Numbered from the stretch's first letter, positions 35,193 to 44,342 are shown. The stretch is 64,000 bases of DNA from Aureivirga marina (GCF_015767265.1 NZ_JADPIB010000007.1:152438-216437); one strand, 5' to 3'. Translations and numbers: made by a program. The notes: a model not told the origin generated them from the letters alone.

Positions 35193-36365
35193 TTAATTTT
35201 TAAACTTTATATTTTTTAGGGTAATAATTAGAAAATCTAGAGAATTATGGTAATTATCATAGATTGGGTTTAATTCTTTTTCAAAAGATTCAATTTTCAA
35301 AGTATCCATTATATTTTTAATTTCAGAAGAATATTCCTTTTCAAATATTTCAGGACTTTTTTTAAAATAGTTTAAATAAACTTTTTGATATTCCCATATT
35401 TTAATGCTACCAATAAATTCAATTTTATTAAAACCTGAATTTGTATTTGAATAATAATACTGTCCATGAATTTTTTTCAAATTAGGCAATTCTAAATTTC
35501 TTCCAACCAAATCATTTACATATTTTAAACTTGGCAATGTATAAGTTGTCATTAATTGATAGTAATCAGAATCTATGTATTGATTAACAATTTCTAAAGC
35601 AGGAAGTTTTGTTGTGTTATTATAAATAATTAATGAATCTATTTCTTTTAATTTATTCATATGTAATTTTTGATAATTTTCAAGAATTAAATTTTCTTTA
35701 AGAGTAATAAGTTCATTTAGAAAAACTTCTGTAATTTGAATTCTCAGTTTTCCTTTAATATGCTTTAATTTAGGAAACTGAAAAGTACCATTATATTTAT
35801 TGCTACTCATTAAATTTCCATGAATTATTTCTAAATTCGGAAAAGAAACATTTTCAAAATTGACAAGTTGTAAACTCGCTTTGATTTCTTTCAAAGGAAT
35901 TATAATAGGTTCTTTTGAATCTATTTTTAATTGAAAAAAAGAATAATCAGGAATTTTATTTAAATCATTTTTTGTTCTAATAGTAATAATAGATCGCAAT
36001 TTTTTTTTGTCTTTTAATTTAATCTCTCTGAAAGATTTCAATTTTGGCAATTCCAATTCATTCTTATTATAAATGTCACCATTTACAATTAATAATTCTG
36101 GAAGAAAACTATCAAATTCATGAATTCTAAGATTTCCATTTACTTTTTTTAATTTAGGTAATTGAATTCCTGAAGCATCTAGAGAACAGAAATCATGAAT
36201 TACTTCTAAATTTGGAAAAGAAACAAATTTAGCTCTGACAATACAAAAACCGAAAATTTCTTTTACTGAAATTTCTACATTTTCAACATAAATTTCCAAA
36301 TTAAATTTACCATTCTTAGGTAAATCTTGAATTTCTTCTTTTTTATATAATTTAATAGTTTTCAT
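35193..36365 (-). CDS. Leucine-rich-type repeat protein inside the tRNA cluster
   Basis: This 390-residue protein consists of irregular repeats of about 20-25 residues with the pattern LPxLKxVNGNLxI (for example QLPKLKKVNGNLRIHEF and QFPKLKHIKGKLRIQI), like receptor-L or leucine-rich solenoids. The C-terminal 80 residues are more helical and charged. There is no signal peptide or membrane segment, so it is probably cytoplasmic. It is flanked on both sides by tRNA-like genes on the same strand, four bases from element C. Function unknown. Confidence 0.65.
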   Translation of the reverse strand: MKTIKLYKKEEIQDLPKNGKFNLEIYVENVEISVKEIFGFCIVRAKFVSFPNLEVIHDFCSLDASGIQLPKLKKVNGNLRIHEFDSFLPELLIVNGDIYNKNELELPKLKSFREIKLKDKKKLRSIITIRTKNDLNKIPDYSFFQLKIDSKEPIIIPLKEIKASLQLVNFENVSFPNLEIIHGNLMSSNKYNGTFQFPKLKHIKGKLRIQITEVFLNELITLKENLILENYQKLHMNKLKEIDSLIIYNNTTKLPALEIVNQYIDSDYYQLMTTYTLPSLKYVNDLVGRNLELPNLKKIHGQYYYSNTNSGFNKIEFIGSIKIWEYQKVYLNYFKKSPEIFEKEYSSEIKNIMDTLKIESFEKELNPIYDNYHNSLDFLIITLKNIKFKN

Positions 36366-36450
36366 GCAATTCTTCTATTAGAAAACAAGGTAAATGAGAT
36401 ATAAACTCATGACAAATAACAATTCTTAAATTTTATTTATATCATATTAG

Positions 36451-36519
36451 GTAATGTATCGGATTCGAACCGATATCTTAGATTGGAAGTCTAGGTTTTT
36501 CCAGTTAAACTAACATTAC
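36451..36519 (-). tRNA. Atypical short tRNA-Gly (UCC), element D
   Basis: This 69-base tRNA has acceptor GTAATGT/ACATTAC (7 of 7), D arm GTTT/AAAC with loop AACTGGAA, a four-pair anticodon stem TAGA/TCTA, loop CTTCCAA (anticodon UCC, A37) and T arm ATCGG/CCGAT with loop TTCGAAT. The discriminator is C and no CCA is encoded. It shares the AANNGGAA D-loop and short arms with its neighbours. A second tRNA-Gly with the same anticodon but a normal fold (36605-36677) lies next to it. Confidence 0.7.
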
Positions 36520-36523
36520 TGTA

Positions 36524-36594
36524 GCAGCGCATCAGACTCGAACCGATAACTTTAGCTTGAAAGGCCACTATTTTTCCATTTAAACTAACGCCGT
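36524..36594 (-). tRNA. Atypical tRNA-Glu-like (UUC), element E
   Basis: This is a 71-base cloverleaf with a weak acceptor ACGGCGT/GCGCTGC (one mismatch, two G-T pairs), D arm GTTT/AAAT with loop AAATGGAA, anticodon stem TGGC/GCTA with a G-A mismatch above it, loop CTTTCAA (anticodon UUC) and T arm ATCGG/CTGAT. No CCA is encoded. The anticodon loop looks normal but the acceptor is partly decayed. Confidence 0.55.
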
Positions 36595-36604
36595 TTTTTG
36601 TAAA

Positions 36605-36677
36605 CGTGGCATACAGGGCTCGAACCTGCGACATTCAGCTTGGAAGGCTGACGCTCTTCCATCTGAGCTAATGCCAC
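36605..36677 (-). tRNA. tRNA-Gly (UCC), near-canonical
   Basis: This 73-base tRNA has acceptor GTGGCAT/ATGCCAC, D arm GCTC/GAGC with loop AGATGGAA, anticodon stem TCAGC/GCTGA with loop CTTCCAA (anticodon UCC), variable loop ATGTC, T arm GCAGG/CCTGT with loop TTCGAGC, and discriminator G. No CCA is encoded. The anticodon and variable regions are the standard bacterial tRNA-Gly(UCC) sequence. The acceptor differs from the usual GCGGG-type. Confidence 0.88.
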
Positions 36678-36723
36678 GTTTCTTTTAAATATTTTTATAG
36701 TTGAAATTACAATTTAGGTAGTA

Positions 36724-38100
36724 TTACCATTCAGCAATCTTATAATTTTTTAACATAACACCTGCAATATTACTATTATTTTCTAAAATATCAATTATTG
36801 GATGTAAAATTCTTGCAGCTCCATCCACAGAATCTAATGGAGGAATATAACCAATTTCAAATTGTTTCTTGCGTAAAGGTTCCACAGCTCCCGTAGAAAC
36901 CCAACCAACATCTACAGCATTCATATAAATATTCTTTTCAATATATTCAATTCCAGATGTTCTAGTTAACATATTTAAAGATGCTTTCGTCATATTTGTA
37001 TGCGGATGAAACATCGTTTTATTATTGTAACTAAAAATTCCCTCTGAAGAAGTTACATTAATGATAAAACGTTTTTCAAACTTTGAATTTTCTAATAAAG
37101 GTGTCAATTTTTGAATTAAAAAATAAGGTGAAATTTGATTGATTAAATTCACTTCTAACAATTCATATGTTGAAATTTCTTCTAAAGTAGAATTCCAACT
37201 TGTTTTCATTCTTTTATCAACTGGCTGTCCAAATCTTGTCAATTCTCCTGAAGTATTTATAGAAGTTTCCAACAAAGCCGTTTCTTCTAAAACAGGTGTT
37301 TTATTTTCTATAAAAAGTTTAGAATCTTTAAACTTTTCAATTAATAAATTTTCCTTTTGAATTAAAGGCGTATAAAAATTAATATCATATTTTATTGTCT
37401 GTGCAGCATTATTTACCAAAATATCTAAAGCTTGATTTTTAGAAATATAATATTGAATAAAATGATCCAAAGCTTGGAGATTTCTCAAATCTAAACCATA
37501 AATATCCAATCGATGTTTCCATTCTTCATAATCTTCTTCTTTTTGATAAATCTCAAGTGCAGAAGCCGGAAATCTTGTTGTAATTGTAACATTTGCATTT
37601 GCTCTTAAAAATTTTAAAGCAGTGGCTAAACCGATTTTCACTCTTCCACCTGTAATGATAACATTTCGATTTTTTAAATCAGTAGTTTTAAAGCGATAAT
37701 CATAATTTTCTGTTGCACATTCTGGACAAAGTCTATTATAGAAATAATGTAGAAGCTTAAATTCTTGATTACAACAATAGCAATTCTTCGAATAATTCAA
37801 AGTCGTAAAATCTCCATTTTGGAAATAATCATTATACAACGTTTTATTTTCTATAGCATTTTTGGAAATAATTGTCTCTTTTATTGTTTCAAAATCTTGT
37901 TGCTTTAATTCTTCTCTTCTAGGAAAAACACTTTCTTTATGTGGATTTTTAAGTTTCTTTGCTTTTTTGGAAATTTTTGTAATCAATCCACCAAATAATT
38001 CATTATCAGGATTATTATAAGGATCTTCTTTTAATTCTTGTAAAACTTTCAAACAAGTTTCCCATTCTTCCAAAGAAAATGGATACTCTTCTTTAGTCAT
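36724..38100 (-). CDS. SDR-fold protein with N-terminal zinc ribbon
   Basis: In this 458-residue protein, residues 1-100 are charged and unrecognised. C107-x2-C110 and C125-x2-C128 form a zinc-ribbon-like element. A short-chain dehydrogenase domain follows: TGGRVKIG (150-157), DLRN, LVNNAA (228-233), VTSSEG (349-354). Where the family has YxxxK, this has T368-NMT-K372, so the catalytic Tyr is replaced. It may bind NAD(P) without normal SDR catalysis, or use another acid. Just downstream is the tRNA-Gly gene, on the same strand. Confidence 0.75.
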   Translation of the reverse strand: MTKEEYPFSLEEWETCLKVLQELKEDPYNNPDNELFGGLITKISKKAKKLKNPHKESVFPRREELKQQDFETIKETIISKNAIENKTLYNDYFQNGDFTTLNYSKNCYCCNQEFKLLHYFYNRLCPECATENYDYRFKTTDLKNRNVIITGGRVKIGLATALKFLRANANVTITTRFPASALEIYQKEEDYEEWKHRLDIYGLDLRNLQALDHFIQYYISKNQALDILVNNAAQTIKYDINFYTPLIQKENLLIEKFKDSKLFIENKTPVLEETALLETSINTSGELTRFGQPVDKRMKTSWNSTLEEISTYELLEVNLINQISPYFLIQKLTPLLENSKFEKRFIINVTSSEGIFSYNNKTMFHPHTNMTKASLNMLTRTSGIEYIEKNIYMNAVDVGWVSTGAVEPLRKKQFEIGYIPPLDSVDGAARILHPIIDILENNSNIAGVMLKNYKIAEW

Positions 38101-38254
38101 TTTTTAAATTTTTGCCTAAAATATAAAAATCTCTTTTTAAAAATGAATCGATTTATTTCTTAAAACTTAAAGCTGTGTTGTATTCATTTTTGAAATTGTA
38201 TATTTAATCTTGATTTACAGTGTTTTAAAATTAAAATGATAAATATTTTTCTTT

Positions 38255-39622
38255 ATGATTCTTTCTTTTCAAAAAGTAATCGAAAAATTTAGCGCATGGA
38301 TTTGGGATTGGCCTCTTTTGATTTTATTAATTGGAGGTGGACTTTTTCTGTTGTTTTATTCTCGATTTATTCCATTTAAATATTTATTTCATACAATTCA
38401 AATCATTCGTGGAAAATACGATAGAAAAGAAGATCATGGAGAATTAAGTCATTTTGAAGCGCTTTCTTCTGCAATTGCTGCAACAGTTGGTTTAGGAAAT
38501 ATTAGCGGAGTTGCAATTGCAATTGTAACTGGTGGTTCTGGAGCGATTTTTTGGATGTGGATGAGTGCTATTGTTGGAATGGCAACTAAATTTTTCACTT
38601 GTACGCTTTCTGTGATGTATCGAAAAGATGTAGATGAAGAAAATACATTAGCTGGACCAATGTATGTAATTACAGAAGGTTTAGGAAAAAAATGGAAACC
38701 ACTTGCAATTTTCTTTTCTCTTGTTGGGTTAATTGGAGTAACGCCAGCTTTTCAAGCGAATCAGCTTACTGCAACATTTTTGGAAGTTTTAAAAACAAAA
38801 CCAGAAAATGAATTGACAACAAAATTAATCATCGGTTGTTTGATTGCTATTTTAGTTGGAATTGTAATCTTCGGTGGATTGAAAAGAATCGGAAAAGTAA
38901 CTTCGAAATTGGTTCCTTTTATGGTGATTTTCTATATGATTTCTGTTTTTATTATTCTTGGAGTAAACTATGAGCAAATTCCATATATTTTTGAAAGTAT
39001 TTTTTCAAATGCTTTTACTGCAAATGCTGCACTCGGAGGAGGATTAGGTTATATCATTAAAACTGGAGTTAAAAGAGCTGCATTTTCAAACGAAGCTGGA
39101 ATCGGAACTGCTCCAATGATGCACGGCCATGCAAAAACGAAAGAACCAATTCGTGAAGGTTTAGTTGCAATGATTGGTCCTTTTATAGATACAATTGTGG
39201 TTTGTTCGCTTACTGCTTTTATGATTCTTTCTACAGGAATTGCAGATATTTCAGATGCAAATGGAGTTGCATTAACACTAAAAGCTTTTCAATCTGTTTT
39301 TCCAAATGCCATTTCTGAAATTCTGTTATTAATTGCTGTTTTGATTTTCTCACTTTCTACAATGTTTACTTTTTCTTATTATGGTGTGACTTGTTTAGGA
39401 TTTCTAACAAAACCAAAATATGGACATTATTATAGATATTTTTATGTTTTGGTTATCATCGTTGCTTCTGCTGTAACACTTGATGTAATTGTAAATATTG
39501 TTGATAGTTTTTTTGCAATGATGGCTATTCCAACCGTGATTTCTACAATTCTATTAGCACCAAAAGTTCGAAAAGCTGCCGATATTTATTTTAAAAAATT
39601 AAAGGAAGGGAGGTTTGGGTGA
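38255..39622 (+). CDS. AGCS family sodium:amino acid (alanine/glycine) symporter
   Basis: This 455-residue inner-membrane transporter has about ten hydrophobic segments. The signatures AIAATVGLGNISGVAIAIVTGGSGAIFWMW-type (around residues 70-100) and the later KRAAFSNEAGIGTAPMMHGHAKT segment belong to the alanine/glycine:cation symporter family. It stands between the tRNA cluster and the second TPP riboswitch, and lacks a riboswitch of its own. Confidence 0.9.
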   Translation: MILSFQKVIEKFSAWIWDWPLLILLIGGGLFLLFYSRFIPFKYLFHTIQIIRGKYDRKEDHGELSHFEALSSAIAATVGLGNISGVAIAIVTGGSGAIFWMWMSAIVGMATKFFTCTLSVMYRKDVDEENTLAGPMYVITEGLGKKWKPLAIFFSLVGLIGVTPAFQANQLTATFLEVLKTKPENELTTKLIIGCLIAILVGIVIFGGLKRIGKVTSKLVPFMVIFYMISVFIILGVNYEQIPYIFESIFSNAFTANAALGGGLGYIIKTGVKRAAFSNEAGIGTAPMMHGHAKTKEPIREGLVAMIGPFIDTIVVCSLTAFMILSTGIADISDANGVALTLKAFQSVFPNAISEILLLIAVLIFSLSTMFTFSYYGVTCLGFLTKPKYGHYYRYFYVLVIIVASAVTLDVIVNIVDSFFAMMAIPTVISTILLAPKVRKAADIYFKKLKEGRFG

Positions 39623-39711
39623 TGCATTTTTTAATTTCCCTTTTTGGAATAAATTTTTTCAGTTTTCTAGATTATTATTAAGTAAAAAAAGAATGTATCT
39701 ATATATCTCTG

Positions 39712-39735
39712 TTGACTAAGCGAAGTCGAAGTCAA
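39712..39735 (+). repeat. CTGAGCGNAGYCGAAG-type hairpin repeat, copy 1
   Basis: TTGACTAAGCGAAGTCGAAGTCAA is a variant of the repeat found four times at 63309-63530 and once at 57594-57617. The outer arms TTGACT and AGTCAA pair perfectly, although they differ from the arms in the other copies. Confidence 0.6.
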
Positions 39736-39829
39736 AATCACATTTCTTAATGTAATTAACACAAAACATTTTCATAAATCCAAACATCAACACTTTAAAA
39801 TAAAAAAAATTCCTATCTTCGTTTTGTAA

Positions 39830-39907
39830 ACTTTAGGGGTGTCTTTAAGTAGACTGAGAAATACCCTTTGAACCTGATGTAGATGATCCTACCGTAGGGA
39901 AAAGTGC
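39830..39907 (+). ncRNA. TPP riboswitch, second copy
   Basis: It has the same conserved elements as the first copy: TTTAGGGGTGTC, GACTGAGAAATACCC, TTTGAACCTGATGTAGAT and ACCGTAGGGAAAAGTG, with P1 ACTTT/AAAGT. Similarity to copy one runs from the TATCTTCG box to GTTTATGGTTATTATT (about 175 bases). The platform hairpin is TTGTTCT / AGAACAA (about 39938-39957). Unlike copy one, the first gene starts about 500 bases later. Confidence 0.95.
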
Positions 39908-39989
39908 AACCGTTTTTTTATACGGAACTTCTTTTCAGTTTGTTCTCTTTCAAGAACAAGTTTTCAACTAAAGTTTATGGTTATTATTA

Positions 39990-40407
39990 AGAATATTTTG
40001 TTTAAAAATATTTCATGAATTAATTTTTACCTAATTATAAAATAATATGTTCTAAATCATTTTATTTAAAAATCGAAGATTTATTTAGTCTTTCATAATG
40101 AGTATAGAATTTTAATTGCGTTAAGAAATTCTGAATCCTTGTAAGAATTTTAGCAATTAAAATGCGGTTTTTTGACCTTGTTGTCAAAAAAATACCTTTT
40201 ATGAAAGTGTCCTTTTTTGGTTCATTTTTTAGACAAGTAAAAAATGAACAAGAAGTTGAATCTAAACGAAATTTTCAAAATTTTAGATAATATTTTTTGA
40301 TTTAAGAAAAACATTCAATTCATGAAATAATTAAAATTTAATGTGAGTGAGTTATTTATAAAAACTTTCTCAAACCTCTTTATTAAGAGGAGAATATAAA
40401 AATAATC
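39990..40407 (+). other. Structured leader between TPP riboswitch and thiD
   Basis: These roughly 420 bases hold no gene but three successive inverted repeats. First: TTTTAATTGC (40110-40119) with GCAATTAAAA (40153-40162), plus inner AAATTCT (40126-40132) with AGAATTT (40144-40150). Second: TTTTTTGAC (40168-40176) with GTCAAAAAA (40183-40191). Third: GTTCATTTTTTA (40220-40231) with TAAAAAATGAAC (40238-40249). A purine-rich AAGAGGAG lies 18 bases before the thiD ATG. Confidence 0.7.
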
Positions 40408-41163
40408 ATGAACCAAAACAGAAACTATTGTCTAAGTATTGCAGGATTTGATCCAAGTTCTGGTGCTGGACTTTCGGCAGATTTAAAAACATTTGAAATG
40501 CACAAAGTGTATGGATTTTCGGTTTGTTCTGCTATAACTGTCCAAAATGAAATCGAATTTCAATCTTGTGATTGGATTTCAAAAGAGAAAATTATTTCGC
40601 AATTAGAAATTCTTTTAAAACGTTTTCCTATTTCTGTTATTAAGATAGGAATTGTTGAAAGTTGGGAGATTTTACTAGAGATTATAGATTTTATTGAAAG
40701 TAAAATAGAAGAACCAAAAATCATTTTAGATCCTGTTTTAAGAAGCAGTAGCAATTTTGTTTTTCATTCAAATGAAAAGAATTCTGATTTTGAAAAAGTG
40801 CTGCAAAAATGTTATTTACTCACTCCTAATTATCAAGAAATTCAACAAATTTTCCCAGATAAAAATGTAGAAGAAACTATTTTTTATTTAAATCAGTTTA
40901 CAAATATTTTTTTGAAAGGTGGACATAAAAAATCTGCTCTTGGTGAAGACGCTTTGTATCTTAAAAATGGTGAAGAATTTATTTTTAAACCAAAGGAAAG
41001 TCAAGTTTTTGAAAAGCATGGAAGTGGTTGTGTTTTAGCTTCTGCAATTGCAGCGAATTTGGCTAATAATTTGCCAATTGGAACTGCTTGTCAAAAAGCA
41101 AAAGAATATACATTTCAATTTTTAAATTCAACAGAAAACTTATTAGGTTATCATAATTTATGA
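40408..41163 (+). CDS. thiD: Hydroxymethylpyrimidine (phosphate) kinase
   Basis: This 251-residue ribokinase-fold enzyme phosphorylates HMP-P to HMP-PP. Features are SIAGFDPSSGAGLSADLKTFE at the N-terminus (substrate site), ILDPVLRSSS, LTPNYQEIQQI, LKGGHKKS and the anion-hole KHGSGCVLASAIAANL with the catalytic region GSGC. It opens the second thi unit and its stop overlaps the thiE start by four bases. Confidence 0.92.
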   Translation: MNQNRNYCLSIAGFDPSSGAGLSADLKTFEMHKVYGFSVCSAITVQNEIEFQSCDWISKEKIISQLEILLKRFPISVIKIGIVESWEILLEIIDFIESKIEEPKIILDPVLRSSSNFVFHSNEKNSDFEKVLQKCYLLTPNYQEIQQIFPDKNVEETIFYLNQFTNIFLKGGHKKSALGEDALYLKNGEEFIFKPKESQVFEKHGSGCVLASAIAANLANNLPIGTACQKAKEYTFQFLNSTENLLGYHNL

Positions 41164-41783
41164 TTTCAAATTTACAATATATAACACAAGGAAATTCCGT
41201 TGCAGAACATATAGAAAATGCAGAAAAAGTGATGCAAAACGGTGTAGATTGGGTACAACTTCGATTAAAAGATGTATCAGAAGAAATTTATAAAGAAGCA
41301 GCAAAAGAATTAAAAGAAATTTGTCAAAAATACGATTCAAAATTAGTCATAAACGACAATCCTTTTGTTGCAAAATATGCTAATGCAGACGCTTTACATT
41401 TAGGAAAAAATGATATGGATGTTTTGGAAGCAAGAAAAATTGTTTCTGAAAATACGATTATTGGTGGAACAGCAAATAATCTAGAAGATTGCTTGAATTT
41501 GATAGAAAAAAATGTAAATTATATCGGATTAGGCCCTTTCAGATTTACCACCACAAAGAAAAATTTAAGTCCAGTTTTAGGAATTACAGGTTATCAACAA
41601 ATCATTTCAAAATTAGAAGAAAGAAATATAAAAACTCCAATTATTGCGATTGGAGGGATTACAGAAAATGATGTTGTTGAAATTAGAAATACCGGAGTTT
41701 TTGGAATTGCAGTTTCTGCTTTGTTAACTAATGAAATTGTGATAGAAAAAATTATTTCTCAATTAAAAAATCAATTAAAATGA
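41160..41783 (+). CDS. thiE: Thiamine phosphate synthase
   Basis: This 207-residue TIM-barrel enzyme joins HMP-PP and the thiazole phosphate. Motifs: [61 protein letters not shown] and [10 protein letters not shown]. These match ThiE better than the protein at 34240. ATGA overlaps join it to thiD and thiG, indicating coupled translation. Confidence 0.9.
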   Translation: MISNLQYITQGNSVAEHIENAEKVMQNGVDWVQLRLKDVSEEIYKEAAKELKEICQKYDSKLVINDNPFVAKYANADALHLGKNDMDVLEARKIVSENTIIGGTANNLEDCLNLIEKNVNYIGLGPFRFTTTKKNLSPVLGITGYQQIISKLEERNIKTPIIAIGGITENDVVEIRNTGVFGIAVSALLTNEIVIEKIISQLKNQLK

Positions 41784-42550
41784 ATCAAGACATTTTAAAA
41801 ATCGCAGACAAAGAATTTCAATCTAGATTGTTCACAGGAACAGGGAAATTTAGCAATCCACAATTAATGCAACAAGCATTGAAAGCTTCCGAAAGTCAAT
41901 TGACAACTGTAGCTTTAAAGCGAGTGGAAGTAAAAAATGAAAATGACCAGATATTATCATTTATTGATAAATCTATTGATTTATTGCCAAACACTTCAGG
42001 AGTACGAAATGCAAAAGAAGCTGTATTTGCAGCTCAATTAGCAAGAGAAGCTTTGGAAACAAATTGGGTAAAAGTAGAAATTCATCCAGATCCGAGATAT
42101 TTATTACCAGATGCTGTAGAAACTTTGAAAGCTGTGGAAGAATTGGTGAAACTTGGATTTGTAGTAATGCCATATATTCATGCAGATCCTGTTCTGTGTA
42201 AAAGATTAGAAGAGGTTGGAGCACAATGTGTGATGCCTCTTGGTGCACCAATAGGAAGTAATAAAGGATTGAAAACATTGGATTTTTTAGAAATTATTAT
42301 TGAACAAAGTAATGTTCCTGTGATAGTAGATGCTGGAATTGGAAGTCCTTCACATGCAGCGCATGCCATGGAAATTGGAGCAGATGCAGTTTTAGTAAAT
42401 ACAGCAATTGCAGTTTCAGAAAATCCTATTGCAATGGCAACTGCTTTTAAAATGGCGGTACAAGCTGGAAGAATGGCATATAACGCGAAATTGGCTCCTG
42501 TTAGAAAGCAAGCAGAAGCAAGTAGTCCGCTTACTTCTTTTTTATCATAA
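41780..42550 (+). CDS. thiG: Thiazole synthase
   Basis: This 256-residue TIM-barrel enzyme builds the thiazole ring from DXP, dehydroglycine and ThiS thiocarboxylate. Typical segments are [14 protein letters not shown] ([17 protein letters not shown]), the Schiff-base Lys in [28 protein letters not shown] and [33 protein letters not shown]. It follows thiE with a four-base overlap and precedes thiH by 48 bases. Confidence 0.95.
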   Translation: MNQDILKIADKEFQSRLFTGTGKFSNPQLMQQALKASESQLTTVALKRVEVKNENDQILSFIDKSIDLLPNTSGVRNAKEAVFAAQLAREALETNWVKVEIHPDPRYLLPDAVETLKAVEELVKLGFVVMPYIHADPVLCKRLEEVGAQCVMPLGAPIGSNKGLKTLDFLEIIIEQSNVPVIVDAGIGSPSHAAHAMEIGADAVLVNTAIAVSENPIAMATAFKMAVQAGRMAYNAKLAPVRKQAEASSPLTSFLS

Positions 42551-42598
42551 AATAGAAGAGAAAATATAAATCAACAAAGATTTTAAAATCAAAAAACA

Positions 42599-43711
42599 AT
42601 GTCTTTTTTAGAAGAATTTGAAAAATACGATTGGGATACAATTACAGAGAAAATATATGCAGTTTCTGAAATAGAAGTTCGAAATGCTTTGCGTAATAAA
42701 AAGCGAAATTTAGAAGATTTTTTAGCTTTAATTTCTCCTGTGGCAAAACCATTTTTAGAAGAAATGGCACAAGAAAGTAGATTTTTGACAAGAAAGCGAT
42801 TTGGAAATACAATGCAAATGTATGCGCCAATGTATTTATCAAATGAATGTCAGAATATTTGTACATATTGTGGATTTAGCATGACGAATAAAATTCCTAG
42901 ACGAACATTGACAGATGAAGAAATTATTAAAGAGGCAATGTTTCTAAAAGCGAAAGGATATGAACATATTTTATTAGTAACAGGAGAAGCAAATAAAACT
43001 GTGGGAGTTCCTTATTTACAAAATGCAATTCGATTGTTAAAACCTTTGTTTTCGAATATTTCTATTGAAGTACAACCTTTGAAGCAACAGGAATATGAAT
43101 TGTTAATTCAAGAAGGATTATATGCGGTTTTAGTATATCAAGAAACATATCACGAGGCAACATATAAAACACATCATCCAAAAGGGAGAAAATCGAATTT
43201 TAGATTTCGTGCAGAAACTCCAGATAGATTAGGAAAAGCAGGAATTCATAAAATTGGAATTGGAGCTTTGTTTGGTTTGGAAGATTGGCGAACAGATAGT
43301 TTTTATACAGCTTTACATTTAAGATATTTGCAACAAAAATATTGGAAAACGAAATATTCTATTTCTTTTCCTAGATTGCGTCCACATGAAGGAGAAGTAC
43401 AGCCAAAAATAGAAATGACAGATTCAGATTTGGTACAGTTAATCTGTGCTTTTCGACTTTTAGATGAAGATGTAGAATTATCATTATCGACTAGAGAGAG
43501 TGAAGTTTTTAGAAATAATGTGATTCATCTTGGAGTGACTTCTATAAGTGCGGAATCGAAAACAAATCCTGGAGGATATACTGTAGAACCACAATCTTTA
43601 GAACAATTTGAAATTTCGGATGAAAGAAGTACAGAAGAAATAGCAATGATGCTACAAAAAAATGGATTTGATGTAGTTTGGAAAGATTGGGATAAAATAT
43701 TTATTTTTTGA
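42599..43711 (+). CDS. thiH: 2-iminoacetate synthase (radical SAM)
   Basis: This 370-residue radical SAM enzyme cleaves tyrosine to dehydroglycine for ThiG. The cluster motif is CQNICTYCGF (Cx3Cx2C) at about residues 84-93. LYLSNECQN, VTGEANKTVGVPYL and LRPHEGEVQP are ThiH features. It is the last gene of the second thi unit. Confidence 0.94.
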   Translation: MSFLEEFEKYDWDTITEKIYAVSEIEVRNALRNKKRNLEDFLALISPVAKPFLEEMAQESRFLTRKRFGNTMQMYAPMYLSNECQNICTYCGFSMTNKIPRRTLTDEEIIKEAMFLKAKGYEHILLVTGEANKTVGVPYLQNAIRLLKPLFSNISIEVQPLKQQEYELLIQEGLYAVLVYQETYHEATYKTHHPKGRKSNFRFRAETPDRLGKAGIHKIGIGALFGLEDWRTDSFYTALHLRYLQQKYWKTKYSISFPRLRPHEGEVQPKIEMTDSDLVQLICAFRLLDEDVELSLSTRESEVFRNNVIHLGVTSISAESKTNPGGYTVEPQSLEQFEISDERSTEEIAMMLQKNGFDVVWKDWDKIFIF

Positions 43712-43726
43712 ATTTTATAAAATTTA

Positions 43727-43757
43727 TTTGCGCCGCTTATTATAATTAATATATTTG
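43727..43757 (+). promoter_or_regulatory. Consensus promoter TTTG-N19-TATATTTG
   Basis: TTTG at 43727-43730 and TATATTTG at 43750-43757 are separated by exactly 19 bases, a full match to the Bacteroidota sigma-ABfr promoter. It lies 92 bases before the lipoprotein ATG at 43850. Confidence 0.8.
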
Positions 43758-43849
43758 CAACGTTATGAAAAGCTTTGAAAAAATTGTTATACATATTTCA
43801 CTTTCAATTTTTTAAAAAAGCGCTATGTTTAATATTTTATAAAAAAATA

Positions 43850-44332
43850 ATGAAAAAATTAGTTTTATCCCTAGCGATAGTAGGGACGTTATTCTCATGC
43901 TCAAAAGATGATGATGGAAGTTCAACTCCTACACAAAATTCAGTAATTGGAACTTATAAATTGACTTCTGCAACTACACAAAATCCAGTTGATTTCAATG
44001 AAGATGGAGATTTTACAACTGATCTAATGGCAGAATGTGGTTCCTTAAGTGCAACTATTTCATTTTCAGAAAATAATATGGCTATAGCAGCTTATGATGA
44101 TCCTTATTTTAATGAAGAGTGTCTATTAAGAGTGATAAACGGTGAATATACAATTGCAGGTAATGGTGTTGCTTTCACTGGTATTATTGATAGAAGTGGA
44201 TCAATTGGAGAAGCTCCTGTTCATGGAAACTATGTTATTAAAGGTAATACTTTAGAATTTACTAAAAAAATAGGAGGATTTGGTGATGATAGCGATTTAG
44301 AAATCGTAACTTACATTTTTACTAAACAATAG
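43850..44332 (+). CDS. Lipocalin-like lipoprotein
   Basis: This 160-residue protein has a lipoprotein signal (residues 1-17, TLFSC) and an acidic linker SKDDDGSS, followed by a domain beginning VIGTYKLTSATTQNP. The beta-rich layout and the opening GTYKLTS resemble lipocalin-like lipoproteins frequent in Flavobacteriaceae. The function is unknown. An upstream in-frame ATG at 43775 would add residues unlike a signal peptide and lies closer to the promoter, so 43850 is preferred. Confidence 0.75.
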   Translation: MKKLVLSLAIVGTLFSCSKDDDGSSTPTQNSVIGTYKLTSATTQNPVDFNEDGDFTTDLMAECGSLSATISFSENNMAIAAYDDPYFNEECLLRVINGEYTIAGNGVAFTGIIDRSGSIGEAPVHGNYVIKGNTLEFTKKIGGFGDDSDLEIVTYIFTKQ

Positions 44333-44342
44333 AAATAATAAA

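Noticed and set aside
36375..36450. Possible seventh tRNA-like element (ATGAG...CTCAT arm)
   Set aside because: The T-loop lacks TTC and no acceptor stem can be formed.
39990..40407. Decayed gene in the thiD leader
   Set aside because: No frame shows recognisable protein sequence. Inverted repeats explain the region better.
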